64,000 nucleotides of DNA from positions 558,001 through 622,000 of the forward strand of contig CAWUHX010000004.1 in the NCBI GenBank assembly GCA_963922205.1, read 5' to 3'. Both the position numbers and the translations under genes were made by a program. Below, in pieces: positions 35,285 through 45,995 of the stretch (position 1 is its first letter; every line of letters begins with the position of its first letter). Source of the DNA: Romanomermis culicivorax. Lineage: Eukaryota > Nematoda > Enoplea > Mermithida > Mermithidae. The notes beneath the pieces are model-generated. The model saw only the letters and a list, made by a program, of their open reading frames with translations, was not told where the DNA came from and ran no database searches.

Positions 35285-36195
35285 ATGGATGATGTCCTCA
35301 TTATTAGGGAAATCTTAAAATATTTTGATTTCGAACAATTGTGCATAGCGGAGCGAATAAATTCCAATTTCAGAAGTTGCGTTGAATCGGAGTTGTATCA
35401 GTTACAATACGTCAATTTTGATCAAATACATACTTTTTTCTGGAAGAATGTTATGGGCAAAATTCAAAGATTTTGTTCTCGTCTGCATCATTTGAAAAAT
35501 TTAAACTTGCTCTGGAAAAAAGGGTTGTTTGATTCACCTGAGCCATCGATAGTTGCGAATTTTACTGAAAATTTCCTTATCCTTCTTCCAAGTTTACAAA
35601 AATTAATATCTTTGAAAATGTACTCATTTTTGTGATTCATTTCCCTGGGAAAATGTATTGGACTTTGCGGAAAATTGTCGTAATTTGCGGAAACTTAGTG
35701 TGTATATGGGCGGGAGTGAATTATTCAACAATGAAATATGAGAGAGAATAAATAAACTTATTATAGGCCATTCCACCTTGATGAAATTGGAAATTATCAG
35801 AGGTGATGATTTATGGATTGATTTATCATTGTGTCGAAATTTAATTCATTTTACATTGGAATTGGATGAAGGAATGGACAGTCGAAAATACGAACAATTG
35901 TTGTCATTGCTCGATTTTAATTTGAATTTAGAAAATCTGAATTTTGTTAAGGTATCACATAGTAATCGTCAGCTGATCGAAAAGTTGATGAAGTTGATGC
36001 CAAAGTTGAAAAGTTTGTTCTTGGACATTTGTCAGTCTGACACCGACCTCGATGAAGATTCCGATTTACCTTACCACAGAATTAGGAAAGATTTATATTT
36101 CATTTCTTTGCAAAATATCAAGGTTGGCTGTGAGAAATTCGAAAGTCACGCAAAATTTGTTGCTTTTCTATTATCTCGTTGTCCCTGTTGAAACA
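35285..36195 (+). pseudogene. F-box/LRR gene, copy D, broken
   Basis: The ATG at 35285 starts MDDVLIIREILKYF, closely matching copy A, and runs about 115 codons. A T-homopolymer near 35628 then shifts the frame. The next segment carries a TGA near 35740 where copy A has CGA (Arg). The third segment (35778-36191) is open and holds the WIDLSLCRNLIHFTLEL and KLKSLFLDI repeats. A one-base deletion near 36188 shifts it again, and homology stops near 36205. Exon 2 is absent, and the gypsy element starts 65 bp further on. It shares the upstream TTTTGTTCAG with copy A. It is a pseudogene by at least three lesions. Confidence 0.8.
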
Positions 36196-36269
36196 ATTTT
36201 CTTTGCTGGTACCTAGTGCTTCACACCAGGTACCCGGGTCTTTCGGGTACCCGGGTAGACCGGGGTATA

Positions 36270-36746
36270 TGTTAGGCTGCTGTGGGGTCAAGAAGATGCA
36301 ACAGTTCTGACCACAGGCTAACAACAACAACAACCACAAACCTCTCCCAGATGTTTCACCAGATACTCGCCAGAACTTTCACCAAACCTCGGGCAGAACA
36401 CCTTGGCACGTACCTCAGGAGATCCTACCCAAGTCTCCAAACCTAAACTTATAAGAGCCTCCCCTGCCCTCACAAAACAAAACAACTTACAGGTTCAAGT
36501 TGTATTGGGTGACGAGTGGCGATGCCAAATAAATAATAATAAACAAAATATTATAAACAAGGCGATGGTGGCATCGCTCCATAAAACGAATCTTTTTAAC
36601 ACTGATAAAAAGACACAAAAAACGCGAAACAGTGGCAGCATAATTCTATGCAAATTATCTTTCTCTTTCAGCCACTTTTTGCCGCGTCCAACTGCCTGTG
36701 CACCGACGCCGGAAGCTGAACACGTGCACCTGAGACCACCTCAACA
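36270..36746 (-). repeat. 3' LTR of the gypsy element
   Basis: It starts and ends with TGTT...AACA (TGTTAGG at 36270 and CAACA at 36742-36746, plus-strand reading). It is roughly 90-95 percent identical to the partner LTR by eye, including a 3-bp difference in an AAC run. On the transcribed strand it contains a GTAAGT string at 36490-36485, conserved in the other LTR. Confidence 0.9.
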
Positions 36747-36759
36747 TCCCTCAGCCCTC
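36747..36759 (-). other. Candidate polypurine tract
   Basis: Read on the minus strand the 13 bases next to the 3' LTR are GAGGGCTGAGGGA. They are mostly purine, as expected for the plus-strand primer of reverse transcription. Confidence 0.45.
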
Positions 36760-37487
36760 AAAACCGACCGACGGGAGGTGAAAACCTTTCTGCAGCCTGA
36801 GTCTCATACTGAGGCCCCGACTGCATAACAGTTTTCCCCTCGGAAAACAAATTTTTGGGGCTACCCCCTCCAAAATGTGATCCAGCCCCTACCAGGTCCT
36901 TCAGGTGATAGCGACCTTGACCAATCCATTGGGCAGGGCAACTTTTTCAGGCTACTGGAAACGATCATGAACGTAGTTCGGCCTGGACTTTGACGTCGAT
37001 CTGTGCCTAGATCCAGGGCGTCGCCATTCCTCTTCTCCCGTGTACTGGTTTTTACAGCTTTGGTGATGAGGTACCCCAGGTGCGCTTCCTCCACGGTCGG
37101 CCGCTCGCCACGTCGCTCCGTCCAATACAAATGTACTCAGTAAAAAACATTTTCTATAAAATACTTCAATTTTACGAAATAAATTTTATAAATGCAAATA
37201 AAAATTTTCATGCCTTCATCTTTTTCAGGCCCTGAAAGTAAACGAGAAAAATACGAGGGCTATGTACACGCCCGAAATAAGATGGACAGAAAGACGAATT
37301 TCGCCGGGCAACTTTTGGGCACCGGAAACGAGAAAAAATTTTAAAATTTAAAGCAACAATAAAACGAGATAATATATTTTTTTTTGTATTTTGTATTTTA
37401 TTTGTGTTTTTGTATTTTTGTATTTTTTGAAATAAAATTTGTACGAAATAATTAATTTTGGTCCAAAAATTGAGCGGCTATATGAAA
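36760..37487. other. 3' untranslated part of the gypsy element
   Basis: This lies between the Gly/Arg-rich ORF and the 3' LTR. A minus-strand open frame at 36861-37130 has no ATG and no known motif. The rest is AT-rich with T runs. Confidence 0.4.
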
Positions 37488-40400
37488 TTATTGTTGCCCG
37501 CCGCCACCATAACCGCCGTATTGGAAGCTACCACAGCGAGGGTAGGGTCCACCCTGAGCTCCACAACCCCTGAGGAATCCCCCAAAAACTCCTCGAGGCT
37601 GGGCCGCACGAGGGGGTCCGCCCATCACCTGTCCTCCATACGGTATCGCCTGTCCTCTATACGCCTGTCCTCTATACCATTTTGAAGGGTCTTCCTTGAC
37701 CCTGTCCCTGACCTCGGCCTCGGCCATATCCCCCTTTAGTTCCCCTCTGGTATGAGCCCTGAGTGGAACTTACGGAAGATACTCCAGAAGCTGAGGTACT
37801 GGACTTCCCTTGACTCTGTTGATTTGCATACGGTAATTTGAATACTCCAGGCTGGTGCTGACCCTGCGAGTGAGACGATTGTTGCGAGTGCTGGCTCCTA
37901 GACCTGGATGTATCTCTAGGTTGTCTCTCCGTTAAAATGGGAATCTTGAAGGGTTGCCCCTCCTCATCCTCGGCCTTCTGGAATTTACCAGAAAATTTCT
38001 GAACCATATCTGACAACCTTCTTTTCACTGCAGTTTGTTGGTGTTCCTGCATTCTGTTGGCATACGCTTCCCTGAATGCAGTACTACCTTCTCACAGCAG
38101 GTAGATAGAATAATACCTTTCCGTAACAAATGACTTGGCCCGTGCATCCACTGCACCAATATGTCTTGGGCCCAACTGCTGCTGTTCTAACTTTAGCAAC
38201 ACCATGGTACATAGGTATCTCACGGCTGCCATAACTATTTCCGCATCAAAATGATGAAACCAATTTGGCATGAACTTGAGCCAAATATACTCCCAAATGG
38301 GCTCAGGAAGGTTTACATGATCATACAGGAAACCACCTTGAAGATCAAAGTGATCCCCATAGTTCTCGTAAAGCTCCTCTACTCCATTATTCACCAATGC
38401 CCAGATGATTTGATTCCTATTATCATCTGGCATATCCTGAGCAAAGAATTCGATCACCTCTGGTGTCGAAAAATCTATTCTTCCCTTCACTATGGGAAAC
38501 TTCTTATGGACATCCCAGTAGTCTCTCAAAACAGAACTCAGGTACTCCAAAGTTACTTCCTTATCTCTACTTCTCTTGACCGATTTAGTCGGTTCCGACG
38601 TAGAGGGTTTAGAAATAACTTTTTTCCCTGCGGAACTGCTCTGGTTCTGCTGAGAAGTCTTATCCACTTTAGACACGGGCGTAGCCAAAGTACTTTTCAT
38701 CGTTGCACTTACCTGAGATGCAGACGATTTACTAGGCACTTTAGCCGAAGCAACCGTCGACTGCACTTGACTCGTAGAACTTTTGGTTCCAGGCATCAGG
38801 CTCATCGGCGTAGTTCCAGTCTTGGACTTGGTTGAATCCATCAATAAAGTAGTAGATCCTGCAAACTTCAAGTCCACAGACGTAGAACTCCCTGTCTGTT
38901 CTCCTTCACCATCACTAATTTCAATAACATCTTCTTCATCTCTCCTCTTAGCCCTATTGGCCCTTCGGGCTTACTTCCTCCTTCCTAATCTTTTAATCTG
39001 ATCGTCCGTATGACCTTCCGCTCTAAATTTTCTAACTTCTTCCGCAGTATACATTCCTGGTATACCACCGTCTATACTTGGATCTCTGGGTGCTACTTGA
39101 ACTGTCGGCGTAACCTTGCTGATGGCAGGTTGGATGACCTGCGTACTAGCAGGCTGCGCTGGCAATTTCGGGATATGATAAGCAGTAGGCGGCTTGGCCG
39201 GAGCTTGCATGACTGTAGGCGCTGCCAGAGGTGTCGGCTGCGCCATAATACCAGCCAATACCTGCTCCAGCTGCTTCTGCTGCTGATCTAATCTCGCTTT
39301 TTGCTCCGCAAGCTGTTTAGCGAAAACCTCTTTCTGCCTTTCGATTTCCTTTTCAGCTCGCTCCCTGAGCCTTGCTTCAATTCCCTCTATTGTTGTACTT
39401 GCAGCAATCGTTATCAGATTGCTTTCATCCAGCATTTGCTCTGCCCTGACATCCATTCCAGAAAGTAGACTCTCTGTCTGATCTACTAAAGAGGTTACCT
39501 GTGTTTCTTGATCAGGCTGTATCAACGATTCAACAGTGACCTCCTTGTCCACTTCTAAATCGTCTCCTACCTGATTCAAGTCTATGGGGGGTGTTGAGGT
39601 CTGCAGGTATCGCTTGTTGCTGTGCTTTCGCCGCAACAGGCCCAGCCTGCATCCCCTGCACCTGATCCAAACTACTCATGTCAACTCCAGATTGCTGACT
39701 CACCGTTGTGCTTACCTCAGTGCCTGTAACCGGCACTGCTGGCTGCTTACCTGTCGGTGTCACTACAACCTTATCGCCAATATGCGTAATTTGAAAACCT
39801 GGAGCATCCAACAGCAATATCGGCTCAAAAAATGGCGGCTCGTAACCTGGAACGTATTCCGGTTGATATGCTAACACGCTCTTCTTCTGATTCTCCTTCG
39901 TTGCGTCCTCACTCATATCTATTGGGTATCGCAAACCTGGAACTCGGACAGCTATTTGGCGGAAGTAAAACCTCTGATAGCAGTACGGATTATCTTTGTA
40001 CTGCGGACACTCCGCCAAATGCTTCCTCTTATCTTCCGGTCTTTGCTCCCATGATTTGGTCTTGGGCCAAAATCGGATCGGCAAAAATCCGAAACAATTT
40101 CCCCAACATGTAATCGCATCGCCCTTTGTTGGCGTATGCACCTCCTTTACTGGAAGACTATTCAAAAATGACAAGTACAGACCGTACCTATCTCCCCTCC
40201 ACAACATCTTCAAGAGTTGTTCCTTTCCCTCAGGGCTAAAGGATCTCAAATAGTTATGGTCAAGGAGAGAGGTAAGGTACTCTTCCGCTTCCTCTCTACA
40301 AGCTGGCCAAAATAAATGAAACGTAAGCGGAACTTTGTTACACACTGACTCCAAATTCTTAAAATTGTCCTCAATCAATATTTCAGAATAAGGAGCGATA

Positions 40401-40770
40401 TCCATACTCCAGTGTTGTCTTACGTACGAGTCTTTACCATTCGAAACTCTGACTGGTTCATACTCGTGGTAATCAACTTCCAGAGATGTTATCTCCAACA
40501 ACTGTTTCATTTCTTTCCTATACCTTAGGAAATTCTCGTACAACATCATAGATACTGGTTCATCAAGTCTACTGAAACTCTTCCCTTGATTCACCATATC
40601 TACGACCTTCTTTGTAATTCGAGTTCTAATCTGCTTTTCTGACAAAGCTTCTTCAAACTCTTCATCCTCACTTACTGTATCGTACCCGTCCACATTCTTA
40701 CTTTTTTCTTTGACGGTATAATCGGGATGAATACCTTTAGGTATACTTACTTCTCTCCCTCTCTTCGGAT
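37488..40770 (-). pseudogene. Long accessory protein of the gypsy element, Gly/Arg-rich tail (ORF-X)
   Basis: Five minus-strand segments join into one former protein of about 1090 codons. (1) 40770-39600: a globular region with FHLFWPACREEAEEYL and a CPQYKDNPYC pair of cysteines, then a Gln/Pro linker. (2) To 38971: a charged coiled-coil-like stretch ([17 protein letters not shown]) and a Pro/Ala-rich part. (3) To 38092: a Ser/Thr-rich linker and a helical domain with VLRDYWDVHKKFP. (4) To 37672: a basic Ser/Gln part ending in GYGRGRGQGQGQGRP. (5) To 37488: a GGY-rich end. Breaks are a six-base homopolymer shift at 39586-39591, an in-frame TAA at 38971-38973, an in-frame TGA at 38092-38094, and a homopolymer shift at 37680-37683. 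The frame overlaps the end of the exonuclease ORF. No transmembrane or signal segment is seen, so it is not an envelope. The tail suggests RNA binding. The family is unknown to me. Confidence 0.6.
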
Positions 40771-40777
40771 TTGACTC

Positions 40778-41808
40778 CTAATGAGGGAAGCTGTACTGCG
40801 TATAGCCTCCAAATGAGGTATCCATTTGGGCAGCCATACGGGCATACACCTCCTGTCTCATCACGTGATAAATAGCCGATGACTGCGGCTCTTCCACTTC
40901 TGGACTTCCGCAAAAGGTCTGCCGAAAATTTTCACCATGTATCATGTTAAAAAACCTATATAGCCTGAAAGCCATTATCTGAATCTGATCTGCTTTCATC
41001 AAATCATGCGGAAAATATTGGAATCCGACCTCGACTTCCATAGCTAACTCATAGTGGAAAAACGCTAGGAAAACCAACAATGAGTAGTAGGCGTCCAGTG
41101 CTGAATACCGTATTTCAAACTGCGTTAATGTGTGCCTACAGAATCGCTCACGTTGCGCACTCTGACGGAAATCGACTTGGAAATAACCGATGTCCGCCAG
41201 ATACAGCTCCCTGAACAACCCTTTCAGCTTAAAAGTCTCCGGGCAAAGTCCCAACTTTCTGGACATTGCCAAAAATCATCCGTTCAACTGGTCTCCTACC
41301 TTGGCTACGTCATAATAACGGCCATACGAAGATGTTACTCTATGCTTGATCTCCGGTGTTAGAACAACATCTTGGTGCTTTCTGCCTGCGCCATTAACAT
41401 TCCAGATGGCAACCAGATCTGTAACCAAGTTGTATCCAACGAGAAGCATGTCCGAATCTAAGAGCTCATGAATGAGCGTCCATTCCTTCGGCATGATTGT
41501 CGTAGTATCTACAACAAAAGTGTCTCCAGTCACCGTCGAGAAGCTAATGACTCTCGCGAACTCCTTCCCTTTTGAGTTATCAACTCCAGAAGTCGCGAAA
41601 ACCTTACTCACATACTCTTGAGTAACTTTCTCTGTATCAAACCCGATAATTGGCTGTCCTTGAAACCCACTCTCCTTCAAGGTTTTGATCATTTCAGCCA
41701 CCTTACCTATTTCGACCATTTTCGGTTCCGTCAATTCCAAGGGAAATCTTCTGAAATTCGTGGCGAACCATCATTCCAATTCGTGGACTCTGACAATGCG
41801 TTTAACAT
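40778..41808 (-). pseudogene. DEDDy 3'-5' exonuclease-like ORF of the gypsy element
   Basis: Counting from the ATG at 41719, the 313-codon frame shows the three exonuclease motifs of the RNase D/WRN/Egalitarian type. Motif I is IIGFDTE (D28, E30). Motif II is LLVGYNLVTDL (N97, D101). Motif III is RYSALDAYYSLLVF (Y205, D209), whose Y-x3-D spacing defines the DEDDy class. The frame is cut by one in-frame TGA at codon 148 (41276-41278), between motifs II and III, and otherwise runs to 40778. An ATG at 41808, just after an acceptor-like TTTTTTAG, would add about 25 residues if one base were lost near 41745. This family removes nucleotides from RNA or DNA 3' ends with two metal ions. The substrate here is unknown. 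It sits between integrase and ORF-X, where other elements carry env. Confidence 0.7.
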
Positions 41809-41814
41809 TGTAGT

Positions 41815-42153
41815 CTAAAAAATTCAGGCAAAATGTTTACAACTTTTTAATGAGAATTTCTCGAAGTGGACACATATCGGTTAGATTCTACCTTCACCAC
41901 AGATAGTAAGCACAAAAAAGGAAAAAGAAAAATTGCAAGCAGGGGACAATAAGGTACCAAACATATATTGGGTTAGTGTTGGTAGATACTTAAACACAAG
42001 TGTGGCCCCGACTTCTACCTTATACGGGAGTACACGCACAGACCACCTGCGTCTTCCATCATTCAACTGCTAGCCGTCTCAATCCAACGCCCAAAACGGC
42101 CTATCCAACTAATAAATTAAGAATTTCCAAGAAGACTTTTAAAAAATACTTAC
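41815..42153 (-). other. Candidate splice signals upstream of the exonuclease ORF
   Basis: On the minus strand a consensus donor GTAAGT lies at 42153-42148. A pyrimidine-rich acceptor TTTTTTAG ends at 41815, seven bases before an ATG. The acceptor could also receive the GTAAGT donor present in the 5' LTR (50010-50005). Either would give a subgenomic mRNA for the downstream genes. This is inference from consensus strings only. Confidence 0.35.
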
Positions 42154-43064
42154 TATTTTAGCCAAAATGAGGAAATTCGTAGAAAATTAGATAAAGATGG
42201 AATATTTTAAAATTTAAATAAATTTGAAATTATCTACCCCTAGTCGACTAGTTGCTACACTCCACTTCTTCCCCATCACATAGACGAATTTATCCAACTC
42301 GCTATGTGTGTAGAGGAATAATGTAGTTTCCCAAAAAGTCCAAATTTTGCGCTACGGGCAGCTTTGCCGCACTTTTCCAAGTTGACAGAACAAATTTGTT
42401 CCCACTAATCTTTTACAATTGTCTAGGCCTTCATCTAGACACCCGTGGGCTATAACATCCTGCTTTGCCCAATAAATTTTAAGATTAACTAAGTTTAAAA
42501 ACTTAGGTCGCTTACCATCGACTAAAACATACTGATTATTTTGTGGGGGTCCGTGACCAAATATTGTTTTGTCTGGCGTCCATTGGGGGGCCGGGACATT
42601 TCTTCCGCTTCTTTCTCAAATTCTTACAATTTGGCACTGTCAATTTTCGAAAATTTTTTAAAATTTTTTAAGAGCTGAAAAATCGACAAATTTTCGGCTT
42701 TTGCTACTTTTTGTCTTTTTTCACTCTAAAACTCAGCGGTTTTCCAATTCTTCCAATATTCACAGAATTGGTGGGCAACAACTACTATTTCCTCCGAAAA
42801 AATTAATCGGACTCGGGGAAATTTAAAATTTTGGGCCGCCAAAAAATTTTAAGAATTTGGGTTTTTTGCGAAGAGTGCTTTTTTACCAAGAATTTTTGAA
42901 AATTTAAAGATTTACGCAAGGGAATATTAAAAATACACGATAAATACATAAATAAATACAATTAAATACAATTTGTACCTAAATACACAATTTGGGACGA
43001 AAAAATATGGGGGGGGGGGGTAATCACATGCACACACACAAAAAACACAGCGCTAAGTGCTATG
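42154..43064. other. Spacer between integrase and exonuclease ORFs
   Basis: No ATG-started gene is recognised. About 88 open codons lie on the minus strand near 42617-42355, containing VLVDGKRPKFLNLVN-like sequence without a start codon, and may be an exon. A 12-base G run followed by a short CA repeat lies near 43010-43045. Confidence 0.35.
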
Positions 43065-45995
43065 GCAGTTTATAATTACTAATTTTTGAATCTACAGTAA
43101 ACTGTGCGTCCTTAGATGACACGTTGTTAGACTCCAGCCATCTGCCGGTCTCGTAGCGAAAGTGTTTTAACCTGCTCACAGATACCACCTGCTTTTTCAG
43201 CGGCTCTCTCCAGTGCGCAATTTCAAGCACATTCTCTGATAATCTCCTATTATCAGTAACAACTTACGGTCCTTGCCACAGCAGACCCAGTTTTTTCTGT
43301 TTATCGACTTTCAGCAAAACCCAATCATTGACGGAATAATCATGAGCTTTTGCTTTACGGTCAAAAAACTTTTTACAGTTCTCCGCAGCTTTCCTGATAT
43401 TCTCTGAAATGACTTCATAAGTTTCTACTAAACTTTGGGTTAGTATATGCTTATAAGCCTCATAGTTCATTGGCAGAACTATATTTCTTGTAACACCAAT
43501 ACTAATGCCAAAATTAGCCTCATGACCTTTCAGTAAGGCAAATGGAGAACATCTCGTTGAGGTATGAGGTGTGGCATTGTAAGCAAAAACGACAGATTGC
43601 AAATATCTGTCCCACTTGTCTGAATCTTCTATAGCAACCTTTTGCAACTGCTTGATCAAGGTTTGGTTAAATCTTTCAACCATTCCATTTCCTTGTGGAT
43701 GGTAGGCAGTTGTGAAAATCTTCTGACACTCCAATAATTTACACACTGACATCATCAGATCAGCTGTAAAGCATGAACCATTATCACTCAACAATTTCAC
43801 CGGGGTCCCATGCCTGAACACAATATTTTGAAGAAAACTGTCCACAATGGTTACAGCAGATTGATCAGGAATCATTTCTGCTTCCACCCATTTTGTAAAG
43901 TAATCTTGAAATACTATCACATATGGTCTCTTCTCACTCATGGGAGAAATTCCTACAATATCCACAGAGACTATGTCAAATGGTCCTCTAGGAATAATTG
44001 GATTTAACGGCCGTATAGTAGCCTTTCCTGGAGTCGCAATTTGACATATCGGACAAAAGCTGATCCAGCTCCGAACATCCTTTTCGATGCTCAGCCACCG
44101 GAACCGCTTTTTAATAATAGCAAGGGTTCTCTTAAACCCTTGATGCGTCATCATCACTGCTCCATGATACTGATGTAGGACAACTTTTTTGAGAACAGAG
44201 GGCACAACAACTTGATCCTCTGCCTCGCCAAAAGTCTCTCTATGTAGTATCCCTTGATCAATATAAAAGTTACTTTGAGACTTGGTGCCACTATTAGCAC
44301 CTAGTTTCTCGAAGATCACCTTTAAATCTTTATCCTTTCCTTGCAACTGCGCCATCAAGGCGTTTGAGATAAGCCCTTTCGGTCTACCATCTTCAATTTG
44401 AGGGGCTTCTTCAAACTCCTTCTCCTTCGGTTCAAAAATTCTCTTCACTTGCTCTTTAGATTTAGCTTGCCCAGGAGGATGTCGTTTTTCCTCCTGCTGC
44501 AAGTTTTTTGCCATTTGTCTAGTGACTACCGCCTCAATTTCATATTTCTCAGGTGTTTGATAATTATCAAATTCTATAGAAATATTAAGTCGAGTTTCAT
44601 CACTAACAGTATACTTTGAAGCCACTGAAGCTGTGGCCATCTTCACCGAAGTGAAGACTCCTACAGCCTCATCCACTTCATCTCCTCTGAGTCTCCGAAG
44701 TTGATTCACTAAAACTTTGTGGTTTTGGTTAATGACTTCGTCTTCAGCAAGAGATTTTACTTCTCCTTTCTGAAAGATAAGTTCCCATTTCGGTGGCAAC
44801 TTCTCCTTCTGTTCATCCGGTTCCTCCTTCCTGGAGAGAAAATCAGCCATGGCATTTTGTCTGCCAGGCATGTACTCCAACTTGTGATTAAACTGACAAA
44901 CGAATGCATACCACCTCTTGAGTTTGTCATTAGTCTGTGTGTTGACCCTCATTGATAATAATGGTTTGTGGTCAGTTTGAATCCTGACCTTTTGGCCCAA
45001 AAGATAATGTTTATAAATTTTTAGGTTTTATTCCACAGCTAAGCATTCCCTTTCGGTGGCACACCATTTCCTTTCTTCCGCCCGCAATATCCTACTATTG
45101 TAGGCTATCACCCAACGTTCCGAGTCAGTCTCTTGACATAACACTGCTCCCAATGCAATTCCACTGGCATCCATTTGGAGAATGAATCTGGCAGATCCAT
45201 CTAGAATTGGATGCTGTAAGAAAGGCACTGAGGTCAATGCTACTTTGAGCTTCTCAAAAGTTTGGTAAGGTAACTCCGTCACGTTCCACACTCCCTTCTT
45301 GCCTGTTAATTTGTACAAAGGTTCAGCTAGTGCTGCTAAGTCCGGTATAAATTTCTTACACCATTGTAGCATACCTAGGAATCTTTGCATTTTCTTAACA
45401 GAATCCAGGAATGGAAATTCTGTTATTGCTTCGACCTTCTTAGGATCGGGAGAAATTCCATTCGCATCCAAGATGTGTCCTAAAAAGTGCACTTTCTCGG
45501 GAAGAAATTCACATTTCTCTGGCTTAAGAGTCAACTTCGCCTTCCTCAACACTTCTAGCACCAATTTCAAATTCTCTAAGTGTTCCTCGAACGTATTTGA
45601 GAAGATGATAATATCATCCATGTACACTAGGCAAATTTTCCATACCAAATCCCCAAGGATTCTCTCCATCATCCTTTGGAATTCAGCCGGTGCATTCTTC
45701 AACCCAAACGGCATCACACTAAACTGAAACAAGCCCTCTTGGCATATAAAAGCCGTTTTCTCCTTGCTCTCCTCCTCCATCGGGACCTGCCAATATCCCG
45801 ACTTCAAATCTGGAGTTCTAAATAGTCATCCATTCTCGGGATGGGATATTTATCATCCTTGGTCACTTCGTTTATACCTCTAAAATCAACTACTGGTCTC
45901 GTAGTTCCATCTTTCTTTCCAACTAGGAACAAGGGTGCAGCCCACGGTGACTTCGAGGGCTCGATCACTCCCTGATCCAACATCTCCTTTATATG
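43065..45995 (-). pseudogene. Gypsy pol: reverse transcriptase, RNase H, integrase (broken)
   Basis: Reading down the minus strand, the RT fingers region (PIPRMDDYLE) is followed by a small deletion with frame change at about 45808-45815, where the first catalytic Asp block is expected. RT resumes with SGYWQVPMEEE, VMPFGLKNAP and the intact YMDD box near 45620. RNase H follows with FILQMDASG and RECLAVE, then a TAA at 45028-45030, then TDHKPLLSM in the same frame. Integrase has an H/CPIC zinc region, VSVDIVG, LLSDNG and MVERFNQTL, the DDE-type core. The C-terminal GPY/F module reads WQGP then TAA (43264-43266) and continues with VVTDNRRLSENVLEI to about 43065. It copies element RNA into DNA and integrates it, but is inactive here. 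Confidence 0.9.

Noticed and set aside
36200-36269. GGTACCCGGGT direct repeats just left of the 3' LTR as a regulatory site
   Set aside because: Short GC-rich repeats without context. They may be debris of another element, and no function can be supported.
37488-40770. Envelope gene in the third-ORF position of the gypsy element
   Set aside because: No signal peptide, furin-like site or membrane anchor. The composition is hydrophilic with a Gly/Arg tail.
38092-41278. Stop-codon recoding (readthrough or alternative code) in the gypsy accessory genes
   Set aside because: The stops are a mix of TGA and TAA, with TAG in gag, and frameshifts and a deletion are also present. Ordinary decay explains them better.
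42355-42617. Short startless open stretch between integrase and the exonuclease ORF as a separate gene
   Set aside because: No ATG and no recognisable motif. It is kept only as a possible exon in the spacer entry.
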